A stretch of DNA of 64,000 nt from Cronobacter muytjensii ATCC 51329 (GCF_001277195.1 NZ_CP012268.1:2604001-2668000), one strand, 5' to 3'; shown: positions 8,848-17,646, counted from the stretch's first letter. The notes: a model not told the origin generated them from the sequence alone. A program made the numbers and translations.

Positions 8848-9989
8848 TCCACCGTCACCTCAGGTTCAACGGACAGCCCCAGCGGCAGCGGCTGATCCCA
8901 GTTCTCAAGCCCTTTGTCGATAACGATTTTCACCGGCACGCGCTGGACGATTTTCACAAAGTTGCCGGTGGCGTTTTCCGCCGGAAATGCCGAGAAACGT
9001 GAGCCGCTACCCTGCTGGATGCTCTCAACATGACCTTCGAGCTCAAGATCCGGGAAGGCGTCTACGGAGATAGCGACTTTATTGCCAGGGCGCATACGCT
9101 CCAGCTGCGACTCTTTGAAGTTCGCCACCACCCAGATCTCGGGCGATACCAGCGAGAAGAGCGCGCTGCCCGCCTGCACCAGCGTGCCGTTCTGGACGTT
9201 GCGCTTAGTGACGAAGCCGTCGAACGGCGCGCGGACTTCGGTATAAGAAAGATTCAGTTCGGCCGTCTGTAGCTGCGCGCGCGCCTGGGCGACCTGGCTT
9301 TCACGGGCTTCGACGTTGGTTTCCTGCTGACGAATTTGCAGTTGCACCTGTTCCGCGACTTCCAGCTGGGCCTTCGCGTTAGCAAGCCCCGCCTCGGCGC
9401 TGCGCAGCTGGGCGCTGGCGGCATCAATGTTTTGCCGGGAGGTGGCGCGAGGATCGACGCCGCGCTGGCGCTGATATTCGGCGCGCGCGTTAGCAAGCTC
9501 CGCCTCGGCGCGCAGCACCTGCGCTTTAGCCTGATCCCGCTGGGCCGGGTACTGCACTTTGGCGAGCGCCAGCTGCGCCTGCGCCTGATGCAACTGCGAT
9601 TCGGCAAGCGACAACTGCGCGCGTGCCTGATCGCGCTGTGCGGTGGCGTCGCGCGGGTCAATCACCACCAGCAGATCGCCTTTTTTTACCCGCTGGTTAT
9701 CTTTAACGCGCAGTTCAGTGACGTAGCCCGCGACTTTCGGCGCGACGGTGACGGCATCGCCTTCAATAAAAGCATCGTCTGTGGTTTCGAGGTTGCGGGT
9801 CATCAGCCACCAGATAAGGGCTCCCACCACCATAATAATGACCACGATACCAAGGATAATCAGCGGCTTTTTACCAGGGCGCTTGCGCGTTTCGCCCTCC
9901 GCCTTGCCGTTATCCTTGTTTTTGCTGGTATCGTCGCTCTGCTCCTGACGTTTCTCTTCGTCAGCGTTGTTATTGTGATTTTCCGCCAT
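8844..9989 (-). CDS. HlyD/EmrA-family efflux adaptor (membrane fusion protein)
   Basis: A 381-residue periplasmic adaptor, first gene of the efflux operon. The N-terminus is unusually charged for about 40 residues (NADEEKRQEQSDDTSKNKDN), then a single membrane anchor (LIILGIVVIIMVVGALIWWLM) and a biotinyl-lipoyl-like half (VTVAPKVAGYVTEL). A long Ala/Gln-rich coiled-coil hairpin spans about 105-225. The second lipoyl half contains YTEVRAPFDGFVTKRNV, and a beta-barrel follows. This is the EmrA layout. The upstream 100 bases hold the probable operon promoter. No regulator gene is adjacent. Confidence 0.93.
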   Translation of the reverse strand: MAENHNNNADEEKRQEQSDDTSKNKDNGKAEGETRKRPGKKPLIILGIVVIIMVVGALIWWLMTRNLETTDDAFIEGDAVTVAPKVAGYVTELRVKDNQRVKKGDLLVVIDPRDATAQRDQARAQLSLAESQLHQAQAQLALAKVQYPAQRDQAKAQVLRAEAELANARAEYQRQRGVDPRATSRQNIDAASAQLRSAEAGLANAKAQLEVAEQVQLQIRQQETNVEARESQVAQARAQLQTAELNLSYTEVRAPFDGFVTKRNVQNGTLVQAGSALFSLVSPEIWVVANFKESQLERMRPGNKVAISVDAFPDLELEGHVESIQQGSGSRFSAFPAENATGNFVKIVQRVPVKIVIDKGLENWDQPLPLGLSVEPEVTVE

Positions 9990-10089
9990 AGTTCAGCAAC
10001 AGTCCTGTAAGTTAAAAACATCACAAATTACCGTTTACTAAACTTAGGACCAGTCTATACATTTGCCAGGAAAAACTGACAAATTAGCA

Positions 10090-11208
10090 TTATCTGAGAA
10101 AAAGCCCCCACAACAGCAGATAACCCACCAGCGCCGACCAGATAAGCAGCGGCAGGGAGTAGAGATGAAAGCGCCACCAGATGCGGCGATCGGCGGCCAT
10201 ACGCAGGGCTATCAGGTTGGCGAGCGAGCCGGGCAGCAGCCCGAAACCGCCGATATTCACCGCCCAGGCGAGCAGCGTCGTCGGCGGCACGTAATTGAGC
10301 AGCAGAATGGTCGCCGGCACGTTGCTGATAAACTGCGAAAGCCCGATGCCGAGCGCGTAAAGCCCGACGGGGGGCAGTTGCGTGACGTGATGCAGACTGG
10401 ACGTGAGCGCGGGCAGTTGCGTCAGCAGATGCACGTCGATAAACATCGCCACAAACACCAGTAAAAGGCTCCAGTCGATGCTAATCAGCACCCGGCGCGC
10501 CGCCAGTAAAAATCCGGCCGCAACCAGCGCCAGCCCCCATAGCGCCAGTTCCAGCTCCAGCGCGGTTAAGAACACCACATAAAGCGCGAGACAGCACCAG
10601 ACCAGACGCGGCTGCCAGTCATGCGCTTTATCGTGCGACTGATAATGCAGCGCCTTCGCCGGGAAGCACACCCGGCAGAGCACCAGCAGGCTCGCCATCA
10701 GCGCTAACGCCAGCGGCGCCATGTGTAGAATAAACTCGCCAAACGCGAGACCGGAGCGCCCCCACAGCAGGATATTTTGCGGATTACCGATGGGCGTGAG
10801 CAGCGAACCGGCGTTCACCGCCAGCGCTTCAAAGATAATGAGGCGGTTCACCGGAATGGCGCACAGTTTTTTAAGCGTCAGCGTCAACGGCACCACGATA
10901 AATAGCGCCACGTCGTTGGTTAAAAAAGTGGAGAGCAGCGCGGCGGCGCAGACCAGAAACAGCGCCAGGCTGCGTTCCGTCGTGAAGCGGCGCACCAGGC
11001 GGCGGCCCAACACGTCGAAATAACCACTCAGCTCAACGCCTTTGGTAAGCATCATCAGCCCGGCGAGCGTAATGATGGTGCGCCAGTCCACGGCCTGCGG
11101 CCATTCGCGCGGTGCGAAAGGCACAAAAAAGCTCAGCAGAATGCCGGTTATCAATAAAAGCTGGAAAAACCTGTCGTGAAGAAAAGGACGCGCAAGGCGA
11201 CGTAACAT
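10090..11208 (-). CDS. ybiR: YbiR, putative anion/arsenite-type transporter
   Basis: A 372-residue integral membrane protein with about 10-11 hydrophobic segments, matching E. coli YbiR as I recall it (FFVPFAP, LTKGVELSGYFDVLGR, GSLLTPIGNPQNILLWGRSGL, LPGSLANLIALRMA). It belongs to the ion-transporter (ArsB/NhaD, SLC13-like) superfamily. Its substrate is not established. It starts two bases after the mntR stop, so mntR and ybiR form an operon, which suggests but does not show a link with metal homeostasis. Confidence 0.93.
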   Translation of the reverse strand: MLRRLARPFLHDRFFQLLLITGILLSFFVPFAPREWPQAVDWRTIITLAGLMMLTKGVELSGYFDVLGRRLVRRFTTERSLALFLVCAAALLSTFLTNDVALFIVVPLTLTLKKLCAIPVNRLIIFEALAVNAGSLLTPIGNPQNILLWGRSGLAFGEFILHMAPLALALMASLLVLCRVCFPAKALHYQSHDKAHDWQPRLVWCCLALYVVFLTALELELALWGLALVAAGFLLAARRVLISIDWSLLLVFVAMFIDVHLLTQLPALTSSLHHVTQLPPVGLYALGIGLSQFISNVPATILLLNYVPPTTLLAWAVNIGGFGLLPGSLANLIALRMAADRRIWWRFHLYSLPLLIWSALVGYLLLWGLFLR

Positions 11209-11210
11209 GA

Positions 11211-11678
11211 TTATTCAAATCCGTTCTGCTGGCTGAAACGGCGAAAGACCTCAAGCGTCTCTTCGCTGACATGATGCTCCATCCCTTCGGCGTCGCGCCG
11301 CGCGGTATCCGGTTTCACGCCAAGCGCGAGCAGGAAGTTCTCGACAATCTGGTGACGCTCGCGGCTCTGCTGCGCCAGCTTTTCACCTTCCGGCGTCAGA
11401 AACACGCCGCGCCAGGGGATCTGCTCAATCAGGCCAACGGTGGCGAGACGTTTGAGCATTTTGGCGACAGTAGGCTGCGAAACGCCAAGACGCGCGGCCA
11501 TATCCACCTGACGCGCTTCGCCGACCTCGCGGATAAGATCGGAAATCAGTTCGACGTAATCGTCGATAAGCTCGCGCCGGTGGGCTTCACGCACCTGGCG
11601 AAAACCTTCGACATGCTCCTCGACGTTCACCAGTTGCGTCACTTTCATGCTGCTCTGCTTACCTGCCCGACGGCTCAT
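11211..11678 (-). CDS. mntR: Manganese-responsive transcriptional regulator MntR
   Basis: A 155-residue DtxR/MntR-family repressor. The N-terminal winged helix contains RQVDMAARLGVSQPTVAKMLKRL (helix-turn-helix about residues 55-78), and the C-terminal dimerisation/metal-binding part contains ERHQIVENFL and EGMEHHVSEETL, whose Glu/His residues bind Mn2+. It is nearly identical to E. coli MntR. With Mn2+ bound it represses Mn import and mntS and activates Mn export. It is divergent from mntS, with an MntR-type palindrome in the shared region, and co-transcribed with ybiR. Confidence 0.97.
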   Translation of the reverse strand: MSRRAGKQSSMKVTQLVNVEEHVEGFRQVREAHRRELIDDYVELISDLIREVGEARQVDMAARLGVSQPTVAKMLKRLATVGLIEQIPWRGVFLTPEGEKLAQQSRERHQIVENFLLALGVKPDTARRDAEGMEHHVSEETLEVFRRFSQQNGFE

Positions 11679-11785
11679 TATGCTTCCTCATTACAGTGGC
11701 GCGATACGGTTAACGCTGTTTTGCGGGCCATTGTAAACCACCGCACCGCGAGCACAAAAAATTAACGTGTTAGCCATAGCTATAC

Positions 11786-11805
11786 AACATAGCCTGTGCT
11801 ATATC
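11786..11805. promoter_or_regulatory. MntR operator upstream of mntS
   Basis: AACATAGC-CTGT-GCTATATC is a near-palindrome matching the MntR box (AACATAGC-N4-GCTATGTT), with two mismatches in the right arm. It lies 55 bases before the mntS start, which fits the known Mn-dependent repression of mntS. Confidence 0.8.
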
Positions 11806-11860
11806 TGTATGTAATGCGAACAGCCCGGAGGTTTCGGGCTGTCAGACGCGGAGACCTGGT

Positions 11861-11995
11861 ATGAACGAAGTAATGAGGTGTATGCGCGTGTTTACTCACT
11901 CCCCCTTTCAGGTGCGGCTGCGGCTGCTGAATATGTTGTGCGAGATGTTTAACCCGAAACCCCAGCCGGAGCAGGACGATCACGGGCAGAAGTAA
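11861..11995 (+). CDS. mntS: Small manganese-chaperone-like protein MntS
   Basis: A 44-codon gene (MNEVMRCMRVFTHSPFQVRL... ending DDHGQK) that matches E. coli MntS (42 residues) in its N-terminal two thirds: MNEFKRCMRVFSHSPFKVRL is the remembered E. coli start. MntS is a small protein, formerly annotated as the RNA RybA, that raises the available Mn2+ pool and inhibits the exporter MntP. Its identity rests on sequence likeness, its place divergent from mntR, and the MntR box upstream. The C-terminal tail (NPKPQPEQDD) is diverged, as is usual. Confidence 0.93.
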   Translation: MNEVMRCMRVFTHSPFQVRLRLLNMLCEMFNPKPQPEQDDHGQK

Positions 11996-12285
11996 GCAGC
12001 CTGCCGCCCCGCCCTGTTGTCATTTTTTCTTCATTATTCTGCGTTACACTGCGCCCTGCGCACCTCACGTTGGTTTTCTTCTCTCTTTTGGCGAGTTTTG
12101 CAGCCTTTCTCGCAAACTAGTTGGTTTCCCCCCGTTGCTATTCTTGCCGCGCGGCTCTATCTTCTTGCAGCCCTGCCCTCACGATGTTACCGAATGCGGA
12201 TCTCCCTCCCTTCTGGTCCTGCACTCTGGCGGGCGAATACCCTTGACGCCAGGGTTTACGCATGGCGTTTCGTTGAACCCGTACT

Positions 12286-13869
12286 ATGAATCTAACGCTA
12301 AAAAATACTCTTGCTGCGCGCGGCATCGCTCTCGATCCGTGGATTGGCTTCTATTTTCTGCAATCGTTATTAATTAATGTCGCTCTGGGTTATGAATTCA
12401 GCCTGCTCTACGCCGTCGCGTTTTGCTGCGTGCTGTTGCTGCTGTGGAGAAGCGCGCCGCGCGTACAGAAAGGGCTGCTGGCCGTCTGCTCGCTGGTGGC
12501 CGGGCTCTATTTTCCGTTCGGGCAGACTTACGGCGCGCCGAATTTCAACACGCTGCTGGCGCTGCATGCCACCAATATGGAAGAGTCGACGGAGCTGCTG
12601 ACCATTTTCCCTTGGTACAGCTATCTGGTATCGCTGTTTATTTTTACGCTGGGCATTATTGCGCTGCGCCGCACGCCTGCAGCCCGCCGTCGCTGGCGGC
12701 CGTTCGACAGCCTCTGCCTTGCGGTGAGCGTGGTGAGTTTTTTCGTGACGCCGGTACAAAACCAGCTTTACGGCGGCGTGTTTGCGCTAAAAGACAGCGG
12801 CTACCCGGTGTTTCGCTTCGTTAAAGACGTGGTGGTGAATAATTACGAGGTGCTGGACGAACAGCAACGCATGGAGGCGCTGTCGAAAATCAAGGACTCC
12901 TGGAACGTTCTCGCGGTCGCGCCGAAATATCACACCTATGTGGTGGTGATTGGCGAAAGCGTTCGGCGTGACGCGGTCGGCGCGTTTGGCGGCCAGTGGG
13001 ATAACAGCCCGTTCGCGAGCCGCGTGAATGGCTATCTGTTCACAGATTATATCGCCGCCAGCGGCTCGACACAGAAATCGCTCGGACTGACGCTTAACCG
13101 GGTCGTGGATAATAAGCCGCAATATCAGGATAACGTCGTCACGCTCGCCAACCGCGCCGGTTTCCAGACCTGGTGGTTTTCAAACCAGGGGCAGATTGGC
13201 GAATATGACACGGCCATTGCGAGCATCGCCCGGCGCGCCGACGAAGTGCATTTCTTAAAAAGCGGCGATTTCGAAGCGGATAAAAACACCCGCGACGAGG
13301 CGCTGCTGAAAATGACCGCGCAGGTGCTGGCGACGCAGCGCCCGCAGCCGCAGCTTATTGTGCTGCATCTGATGGGCTCGCATCCGCAGGCGTGCGATCG
13401 CACGCAGGGCAAGTATGATGTATTCGTGCAGTCGAAAGAGACATCCTGCTACCTTTACAGCATTCGCCAGACTGATGATTTGTTACGTCAGCTCTATCAG
13501 CAACTGCAAAACAGCGGGCAGAGTTTCTCCCTGGTCTACTTCTCCGATCACGGTCTCGCCTTTAAAGAGCGCGGCAAAGCGGTGCAGTACCTGGCGCATG
13601 ACGATAAATTTCAGCAAAATTTTCAGGTGCCGTTTATGGTGCTTTCCAGCGACGATAAAGCGCACCGCATTATCAAAGCGCGCCGCTCCGCCAATGATTT
13701 CCTGAGTTTTTTTGCGCAGTGGACGGGGATTAAAGTGAAAGAGATCGCGCCGAAATATAAATTTATTTCGGGGCAAAAAGCGGGGCCGGTCTATGTGACC
13801 AACTTTAAACTCAATAAGGTGAGCTATGATCACCTGGGCTGCGATCTGTTTGACGCACGTACGCACTGA
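12286..13869 (+). CDS. ybiP: YbiP, phosphoethanolamine-transferase-family membrane hydrolase
   Basis: A 527-residue protein, equal in length to E. coli YbiP. About four or five membrane helices occupy residues 1-150, followed by a periplasmic sulfatase/alkaline-phosphatase-fold domain. The catalytic motif VVVIGESVRRDAVGAFGG (nucleophile normally Thr or Ser near this motif) and YFSDHGLAFKERG (metal ligands Asp-His) match the EptA/OpgE group. Such enzymes move phosphoethanolamine onto lipid A or glucans, and the YbiP substrate is unknown. Positions 11996-12285 upstream contain no other gene that I can support. Confidence 0.94.
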   Translation: MNLTLKNTLAARGIALDPWIGFYFLQSLLINVALGYEFSLLYAVAFCCVLLLLWRSAPRVQKGLLAVCSLVAGLYFPFGQTYGAPNFNTLLALHATNMEESTELLTIFPWYSYLVSLFIFTLGIIALRRTPAARRRWRPFDSLCLAVSVVSFFVTPVQNQLYGGVFALKDSGYPVFRFVKDVVVNNYEVLDEQQRMEALSKIKDSWNVLAVAPKYHTYVVVIGESVRRDAVGAFGGQWDNSPFASRVNGYLFTDYIAASGSTQKSLGLTLNRVVDNKPQYQDNVVTLANRAGFQTWWFSNQGQIGEYDTAIASIARRADEVHFLKSGDFEADKNTRDEALLKMTAQVLATQRPQPQLIVLHLMGSHPQACDRTQGKYDVFVQSKETSCYLYSIRQTDDLLRQLYQQLQNSGQSFSLVYFSDHGLAFKERGKAVQYLAHDDKFQQNFQVPFMVLSSDDKAHRIIKARRSANDFLSFFAQWTGIKVKEIAPKYKFISGQKAGPVYVTNFKLNKVSYDHLGCDLFDARTH

Positions 13870-13885
13870 GGCGACGCGCAGATAA

Positions 13886-13914
13886 AAAAAATCCGCCCGA
13901 GGGCGGATTTTTTA
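13886..13914. terminator. Bidirectional terminator between ybiP and ompX
   Basis: Arms AAATCCGCCC and GGGCGGATTT with a two-base centre, flanked by A and T runs, so it works for both convergent genes. Confidence 0.93.
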
Positions 13915-13926
13915 TCACCGGAGTGA

Positions 13927-14442
13927 TTAGAAGCGGTAACCCACGCCTGCGATCCAGGTGCCAACGTCGGTGTTGCGGATGCGGCTCTGCTCGTAGGAGA
14001 AGTCCAGAGCAACGTCCTGAACCGGGTTGAACTGCAGACCAGCACCGTAAGAGAAACCGTAGTCGCTGGTGTCGCTGGTTTTGGTCGGGTAGTCGGTGCT
14101 CTGGAATTTACCGTAGCCAACACCCACTACGCCGTAGATGCTTGCCCAGTCATTGATACGGTAAGCCGGACCTGCAGTGATGCCGTAGTACTGGCCTTTG
14201 TTGTATTCACCGTTTTCAGAGCGATCTTTTTCGGTGTAGGTGAAGGAACTGATCACGCCCAGCGGGTTGGTGTCGTCGAACTCATAGCGGTATTTCAGGT
14301 TGAAACCGTTCATTTTGTTCATCACGCCCTGCGCGTCGCTCTGAGCGTAGCCACCGGAAACGGTAGCGGTGCCAGCAACAGCAGAACCTGCGGAAACGGC
14401 CAGAACACAAGCCAGTGCTGAAAGACATGCAATTTTTTTCAT
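13927..14442 (-). CDS. ompX: Outer membrane protein OmpX
   Basis: A 171-residue Ail/Lom-family eight-stranded beta-barrel. It has a signal peptide of 23 residues (ends SAVAG with mature ATVSGGYAQ), alternating hydrophobic strands, and the C-terminal outer-membrane signature ending in Phe (WIAGVGYRF). Surface loops such as TEKDRSENGEYNKG are polar. I took the ATG at 14440-14442, preceded by GAGGTGG, because it gives the E. coli length. A GTG two codons upstream is also open. OmpX takes part in adhesion and stress response. The 351-base gap to the divergent rhtA holds the two promoters, and I see no further gene in it. Confidence 0.97.
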   Translation of the reverse strand: MKKIACLSALACVLAVSAGSAVAGTATVSGGYAQSDAQGVMNKMNGFNLKYRYEFDDTNPLGVISSFTYTEKDRSENGEYNKGQYYGITAGPAYRINDWASIYGVVGVGYGKFQSTDYPTKTSDTSDYGFSYGAGLQFNPVQDVALDFSYEQSRIRNTDVGTWIAGVGYRF

Positions 14443-14793
14443 AACCACCTCAAATGTGCTTCAAGTAAGTCCTAAGATTTAAATATATCAAAACCCAGCA
14501 GGAAACTCTTTGTTGTTCACGTTGTCTAACCCGGTCTTTCCTGTAACAGAACGTTTCCGCCAGCGTCTATCTTGCTAAAAACAATGCATTTTAACCGGCG
14601 GCAACGATTATGGCCTCTGTCAGAGTGCGCCTGCATCCGGATTATTCCTAAACGCGACTGAACAAATTTTGCGCTAACCCGGGTATGATAACCGCTATTG
14701 CCGCCGCGTTTTTCAATGTTTGCTAAACCACCCGTCAGTTAAATACAGTAAGCTATCGCGTTTACTTATCTTTAACTTTTACAGGTGCGCAGG

Positions 14794-15681
14794 ATGCCAA
14801 CGTTGTCCCGTAAAACTCCCCTCTGGTTGCCCGTCGTGGTGCTTATTATTGCCATGGCGTCTATTCAAAGCGGCGCGTCGCTCGCTAAATCACTGTTTCC
14901 GCTGGTAGGCGCGCCCGGCGTGACCGCGCTGCGCCTCGCGCTCGGCACGCTTATCCTGGCCGTGGTGTTTAAACCCTGGCGATTGCGCTTTACCCGCAGT
15001 CAGCGAATGCCGCTGCTGATTTACGGGCTGGCGCTCGGCGCGATGAACTACCTCTTTTATTTATCGATTCGTACCGTGCCGCTCGGCATCGCCGTCGCGC
15101 TGGAGTTTACCGGCCCGCTGGCGGTAGCGCTGTTCGGCTCTCGCCGCCCGGTGGATTTCCTCTGGGTCATTCTGGCGGTACTGGGTTTGTGGTTTCTGCT
15201 GCCGCTCGGCCAGGATGTCACGCATGTCGATCCGCTCGGCGCCGCCTGCGCGTTAGGCGCGGGTGCCTGCTGGGCGGTCTACATTATCGCCGGACAAAAA
15301 GCGGGCGCGGAACATGGCCCGGCGACCGTCGCGCTCGGCTCGTTCATTGCCGCGATAGTTTTTGTGCCCATCGGCGCGATTGCCGCGGGCGACGCGCTCT
15401 GGCACTGGTCGGTGCTGCCGCTCGGCCTTGGCATCGCCGTGCTCTCCACTGCCCTTCCCTATTCGCTGGAGATGACCGCGCTCACGCGCCTGCCCACGCG
15501 AACATTCGGCACGCTAATGAGTATGGAGCCGGCACTGGCGGCCTTTTCCGGCATGCTGTTCCTCGGCGAAACGCTGACGCTGGTGCAGTGGCTGGCCCTG
15601 CTGTCGATCATCATCGCTTCCATCGGTTCGACGCTGACGCTGCGGCGTGAAACGCAGATAAAAAGCCTCGATATTGATTAA
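14794..15681 (+). CDS. rhtA: Threonine/homoserine exporter RhtA
   Basis: A 295-residue inner-membrane exporter of the DMT/EamA family with about ten helices, formed of two EamA repeats (about 12-140 and 150-285). Characteristic stretches are LFPLVGAPGVTALRLALGTLIL, PLGIAVALEFTGPLAVAL and TRTFGTLMSMEPALAA, all near-identical to E. coli RhtA. The ATG at 14794 gives the E. coli length. A GTG three codons earlier is possible. It exports threonine, homoserine and other amino acids. It lies between ompX and dps as in E. coli. Confidence 0.96.
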   Translation: MPTLSRKTPLWLPVVVLIIAMASIQSGASLAKSLFPLVGAPGVTALRLALGTLILAVVFKPWRLRFTRSQRMPLLIYGLALGAMNYLFYLSIRTVPLGIAVALEFTGPLAVALFGSRRPVDFLWVILAVLGLWFLLPLGQDVTHVDPLGAACALGAGACWAVYIIAGQKAGAEHGPATVALGSFIAAIVFVPIGAIAAGDALWHWSVLPLGLGIAVLSTALPYSLEMTALTRLPTRTFGTLMSMEPALAAFSGMLFLGETLTLVQWLALLSIIIASIGSTLTLRRETQIKSLDID

Positions 15682-15697
15682 GCAGAATTTATATTTC

Positions 15698-15721
15698 CTG
15701 GCACGGTTTATGCCGTGCCAG
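15698..15721 (+). terminator. Hairpin after rhtA, possible terminator
   Basis: Arms CTGGCACGG and CCGTGCCAG with a six-base loop, 16 bases after the rhtA stop. The following bases are CCTATTTCC, so the U tract is poor. It may end transcription weakly or protect the 3' end. Confidence 0.6.
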
Positions 15722-15920
15722 CCTATTTCCCTCTCGCCAGTTTCAGATATTTCTGCGTTGCGATTGATTCGCTATTAAAATAACCACATGCGCGGTTCGC
15801 TTTAATTCAGCGTTAATTTAAACGTTATAAAAATACTTACAAAATTAGCCAACACCCTGTTCATAAAGAAATTTTACAGGCAACCACCCCTTTTCTATTT
15901 ATCTGATAGGCACAGCCACG

Positions 15921-15949
15921 CCAGCAAACTCCAGACCCGGTGCTATACT
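15921..15949 (+). promoter_or_regulatory. Probable sigma-S/sigma-70 promoter of dps
   Basis: CTATACTT at 15943-15950 fits the extended sigma-S -10 pattern (CTAYACT). It would start transcription about 40 bases before the dps ATG, as is known for E. coli dps. No strong -35 hexamer is seen, which suits sigma-S. The rest of the 315-base gap after rhtA is AT-rich and shows no gene. Confidence 0.5.
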
Positions 15950-15996
15950 TAATTCCGTAATTTCCTGGGACACAATCATCAAGAGGATATGAAATT

Positions 15997-16500
15997 ATGG
16001 GTACCGCTAAACTGGTTAAAACAAAGGCTTCCGACCTGCTCTACACCCGCAATGATGTAGCAGACAGCGACAAAAAGGCCACCATCGAGCTGCTGAACCG
16101 CCAGGTGGTTAATTTCATTGACTTGTCGCTGATTACTAAACAGGCGCACTGGAACATGCGCGGCGCGAACTTTATTGGCGTTCATGAAATGCTGGACGGC
16201 TTCCGTACCGCGCTGACTGAGCACCTCGATACTATCGCTGAACGTGCCGTACAGCTGGGCGGCGTCGCGCTGGGCACCACACAGGTGGTTAACAGCAAAA
16301 CCGCACTGAAAAGCTATCCGCTGGACATCCATAGCGTTCAGGAGCACCTGAAAGAGCTGGCGGACCGCTACGCGATTGTCGCGAACGACGTGCGTAAGGC
16401 CATCAGCGAAGCCAGCGACGAAGATACGGCGGATATCTTTACCGCAGCGTCTCGCGATCTGGATAAATTCCTGTGGTTTATCGAGTCGAATATCGAATAA
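15997..16500 (+). CDS. dps: DNA-protecting ferritin-like protein Dps
   Basis: A 167-residue Dps, the same length as E. coli. The ferroxidase ligands of the family are in place: His51 (KQAHWNMRG), His63, Asp67 (VHEMLDGFR), Asp78 and Glu82. The Lys-rich N-terminus (TAKLVKTKASD) that binds DNA is conserved in character. The protein forms a 12-subunit shell that oxidises and stores iron using peroxide and coats DNA in stationary phase. It is monocistronic, with a terminator after it. Strong AGAGG ribosome-binding site 10 bases before ATG. Confidence 0.98.
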   Translation: MGTAKLVKTKASDLLYTRNDVADSDKKATIELLNRQVVNFIDLSLITKQAHWNMRGANFIGVHEMLDGFRTALTEHLDTIAERAVQLGGVALGTTQVVNSKTALKSYPLDIHSVQEHLKELADRYAIVANDVRKAISEASDEDTADIFTAASRDLDKFLWFIESNIE

Positions 16501-16532
16501 TTCCCGGTTATACCAGACGCTTTACTTATCAG

Positions 16533-16557
16533 GCCCTCTCCTCCCGGAGGGGGCTTT
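16533..16557 (+). terminator. Terminator after dps
   Basis: Nine-pair stem GCCCTCTCC / GGAGGGGGC (one G-T pair) with a four-base loop and a short T run, 33 bases after the dps stop. Confidence 0.8.
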
Positions 16558-16701
16558 GCACTAAAAGAGGGCGTCACTCGCCCGATTTACCCCGCAAACG
16601 TTATCTCTTTGTAATAATCCCCTCACACAATCGTTAATGAAAGATTGTTTTATCACCGGTTTTCAGGCTAAAAAGACCCTTCACCCGGCTGACGGCCGCT
16701 G

Positions 16702-16731
16702 CGCACTATTTTGGTGCACCATATTGGTGCA
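16702..16731 (+). promoter_or_regulatory. Tandem overlapping NtrC (NR-I) binding sites upstream of glnH
   Basis: Two 17-base sites, CGCACTATTTTGGTGCA (16702-16718) and TGCACCATATTGGTGCA (16715-16731), match the NtrC consensus TGCACYANNNTGGTGCA and share a TGCA end. They lie about 75-100 bases upstream of the sigma-54 promoter, as in E. coli glnHPQ. They make the operon respond to nitrogen limitation. Confidence 0.88.
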
Positions 16732-16804
16732 AATAACGGTAATAAGCGCATTGATTGTGCAGAAGGACTTTTATCTTGCCTTTCAAAACAGCGGGTTGTA
16801 AAAC

Positions 16805-16820
16805 TGGCATGATTTTTTCA
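16805..16820 (+). promoter_or_regulatory. Sigma-54 promoter of glnHPQ
   Basis: TGGCATGATTTTTTCATG is nearly the same as the known E. coli glnHp2 element (TGGCACGATTTTTTCA). The -24 part is TGGCA and the -12 part is weak. Together with the NtrC sites upstream this supports nitrogen control of the glutamine transporter. Confidence 0.8.
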
Positions 16821-16874
16821 TGCAGCGCTACGTTCTTATCGGGGATCGCCCCGCGGATAAATAAAGGAAATGCT

Positions 16875-17618
16875 ATGAAGTCTGTTTTTAAAGTTTCCCT
16901 GGCAGCCCTGACTCTGGCCTTTGCGGTCTCTTCTCAGGCGGCGGATAAGCTGGTTGTAGCAACCGACACCGCGTTTGTTCCCTTCGAATTTAAACAAGGC
17001 GATAAGTATGTCGGCTTCGACGTCGACCTGTGGGCCGCTATCGCTAAAGAGCTGAAGCTCGACTACACCTTAAAACCAATGGATTTCAGCGGCATTATTC
17101 CGGCGCTGCAAACCAAAAACGTTGACCTGGCGCTGGCCGGTATCACCATCACTGACGAACGTAAAAAAGCGATCGACTTCTCCGACGGCTACTACAACAG
17201 CGGCCTGCTGGTGATGGTGAAAGCGAACAACAACGACGTGAAAAGCGTGAAGGATCTCGACGGTAAAGTTGTCGCCGTGAAGAGCGGCACCGGTTCAGTC
17301 GATTACGCGAAAGCGAACATCAAAACCAAAGATCTGCGCCAGTTCCCGAACATCGACAACGCGTACATGGAGCTTGGCACCAACCGTGCTGACGCTGTTC
17401 TGCACGATACGCCTAACATCCTGTACTTCATCAAAACCGCAGGTAATGGTCAGTTCAAAGCCGTTGGCGACTCTCTGGCGGGCCAGCAGTATGGCATCGC
17501 GTTCCCGAAAGGCAGCGACGATCTTCGCACCAAAGTCAACGGCGCGCTGAAGACCCTGAAAGAGAACGGCACCTATAACGAAATCTACAAAAAATGGTTC
17601 GGCACTGAGCCAAAATAA
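16875..17618 (+). CDS. glnH: Glutamine-binding periplasmic protein GlnH
   Basis: A 247-residue type-2 periplasmic binding protein with a 22-residue signal peptide (ends SSQAADKLVVATD). It contains the family motif FVPFEFKQGDKYVGFDVDLW and the two-lobe fold (DYTLKPMDFSGIIPALQTKNVDLAL). It binds glutamine and delivers it to GlnPQ. I chose the ATG at 16875, preceded by AAAGGAAA, because the signal peptide begins there. An open frame runs 40 codons further upstream but covers the sigma-54 promoter. First gene of glnHPQ. Confidence 0.97.
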   Translation: MKSVFKVSLAALTLAFAVSSQAADKLVVATDTAFVPFEFKQGDKYVGFDVDLWAAIAKELKLDYTLKPMDFSGIIPALQTKNVDLALAGITITDERKKAIDFSDGYYNSGLLVMVKANNNDVKSVKDLDGKVVAVKSGTGSVDYAKANIKTKDLRQFPNIDNAYMELGTNRADAVLHDTPNILYFIKTAGNGQFKAVGDSLAGQQYGIAFPKGSDDLRTKVNGALKTLKENGTYNEIYKKWFGTEPK

Positions 17619-17646
17619 TAATTCTTATTAAGCAGTTAATATCTGT

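Noticed and set aside
12017..12377. Two overlapping open frames upstream of ybiP
   Set aside because: They are Cys/Arg/Leu-rich with no family match that I can see, and they overlap the ybiP start. Likely non-coding leader.
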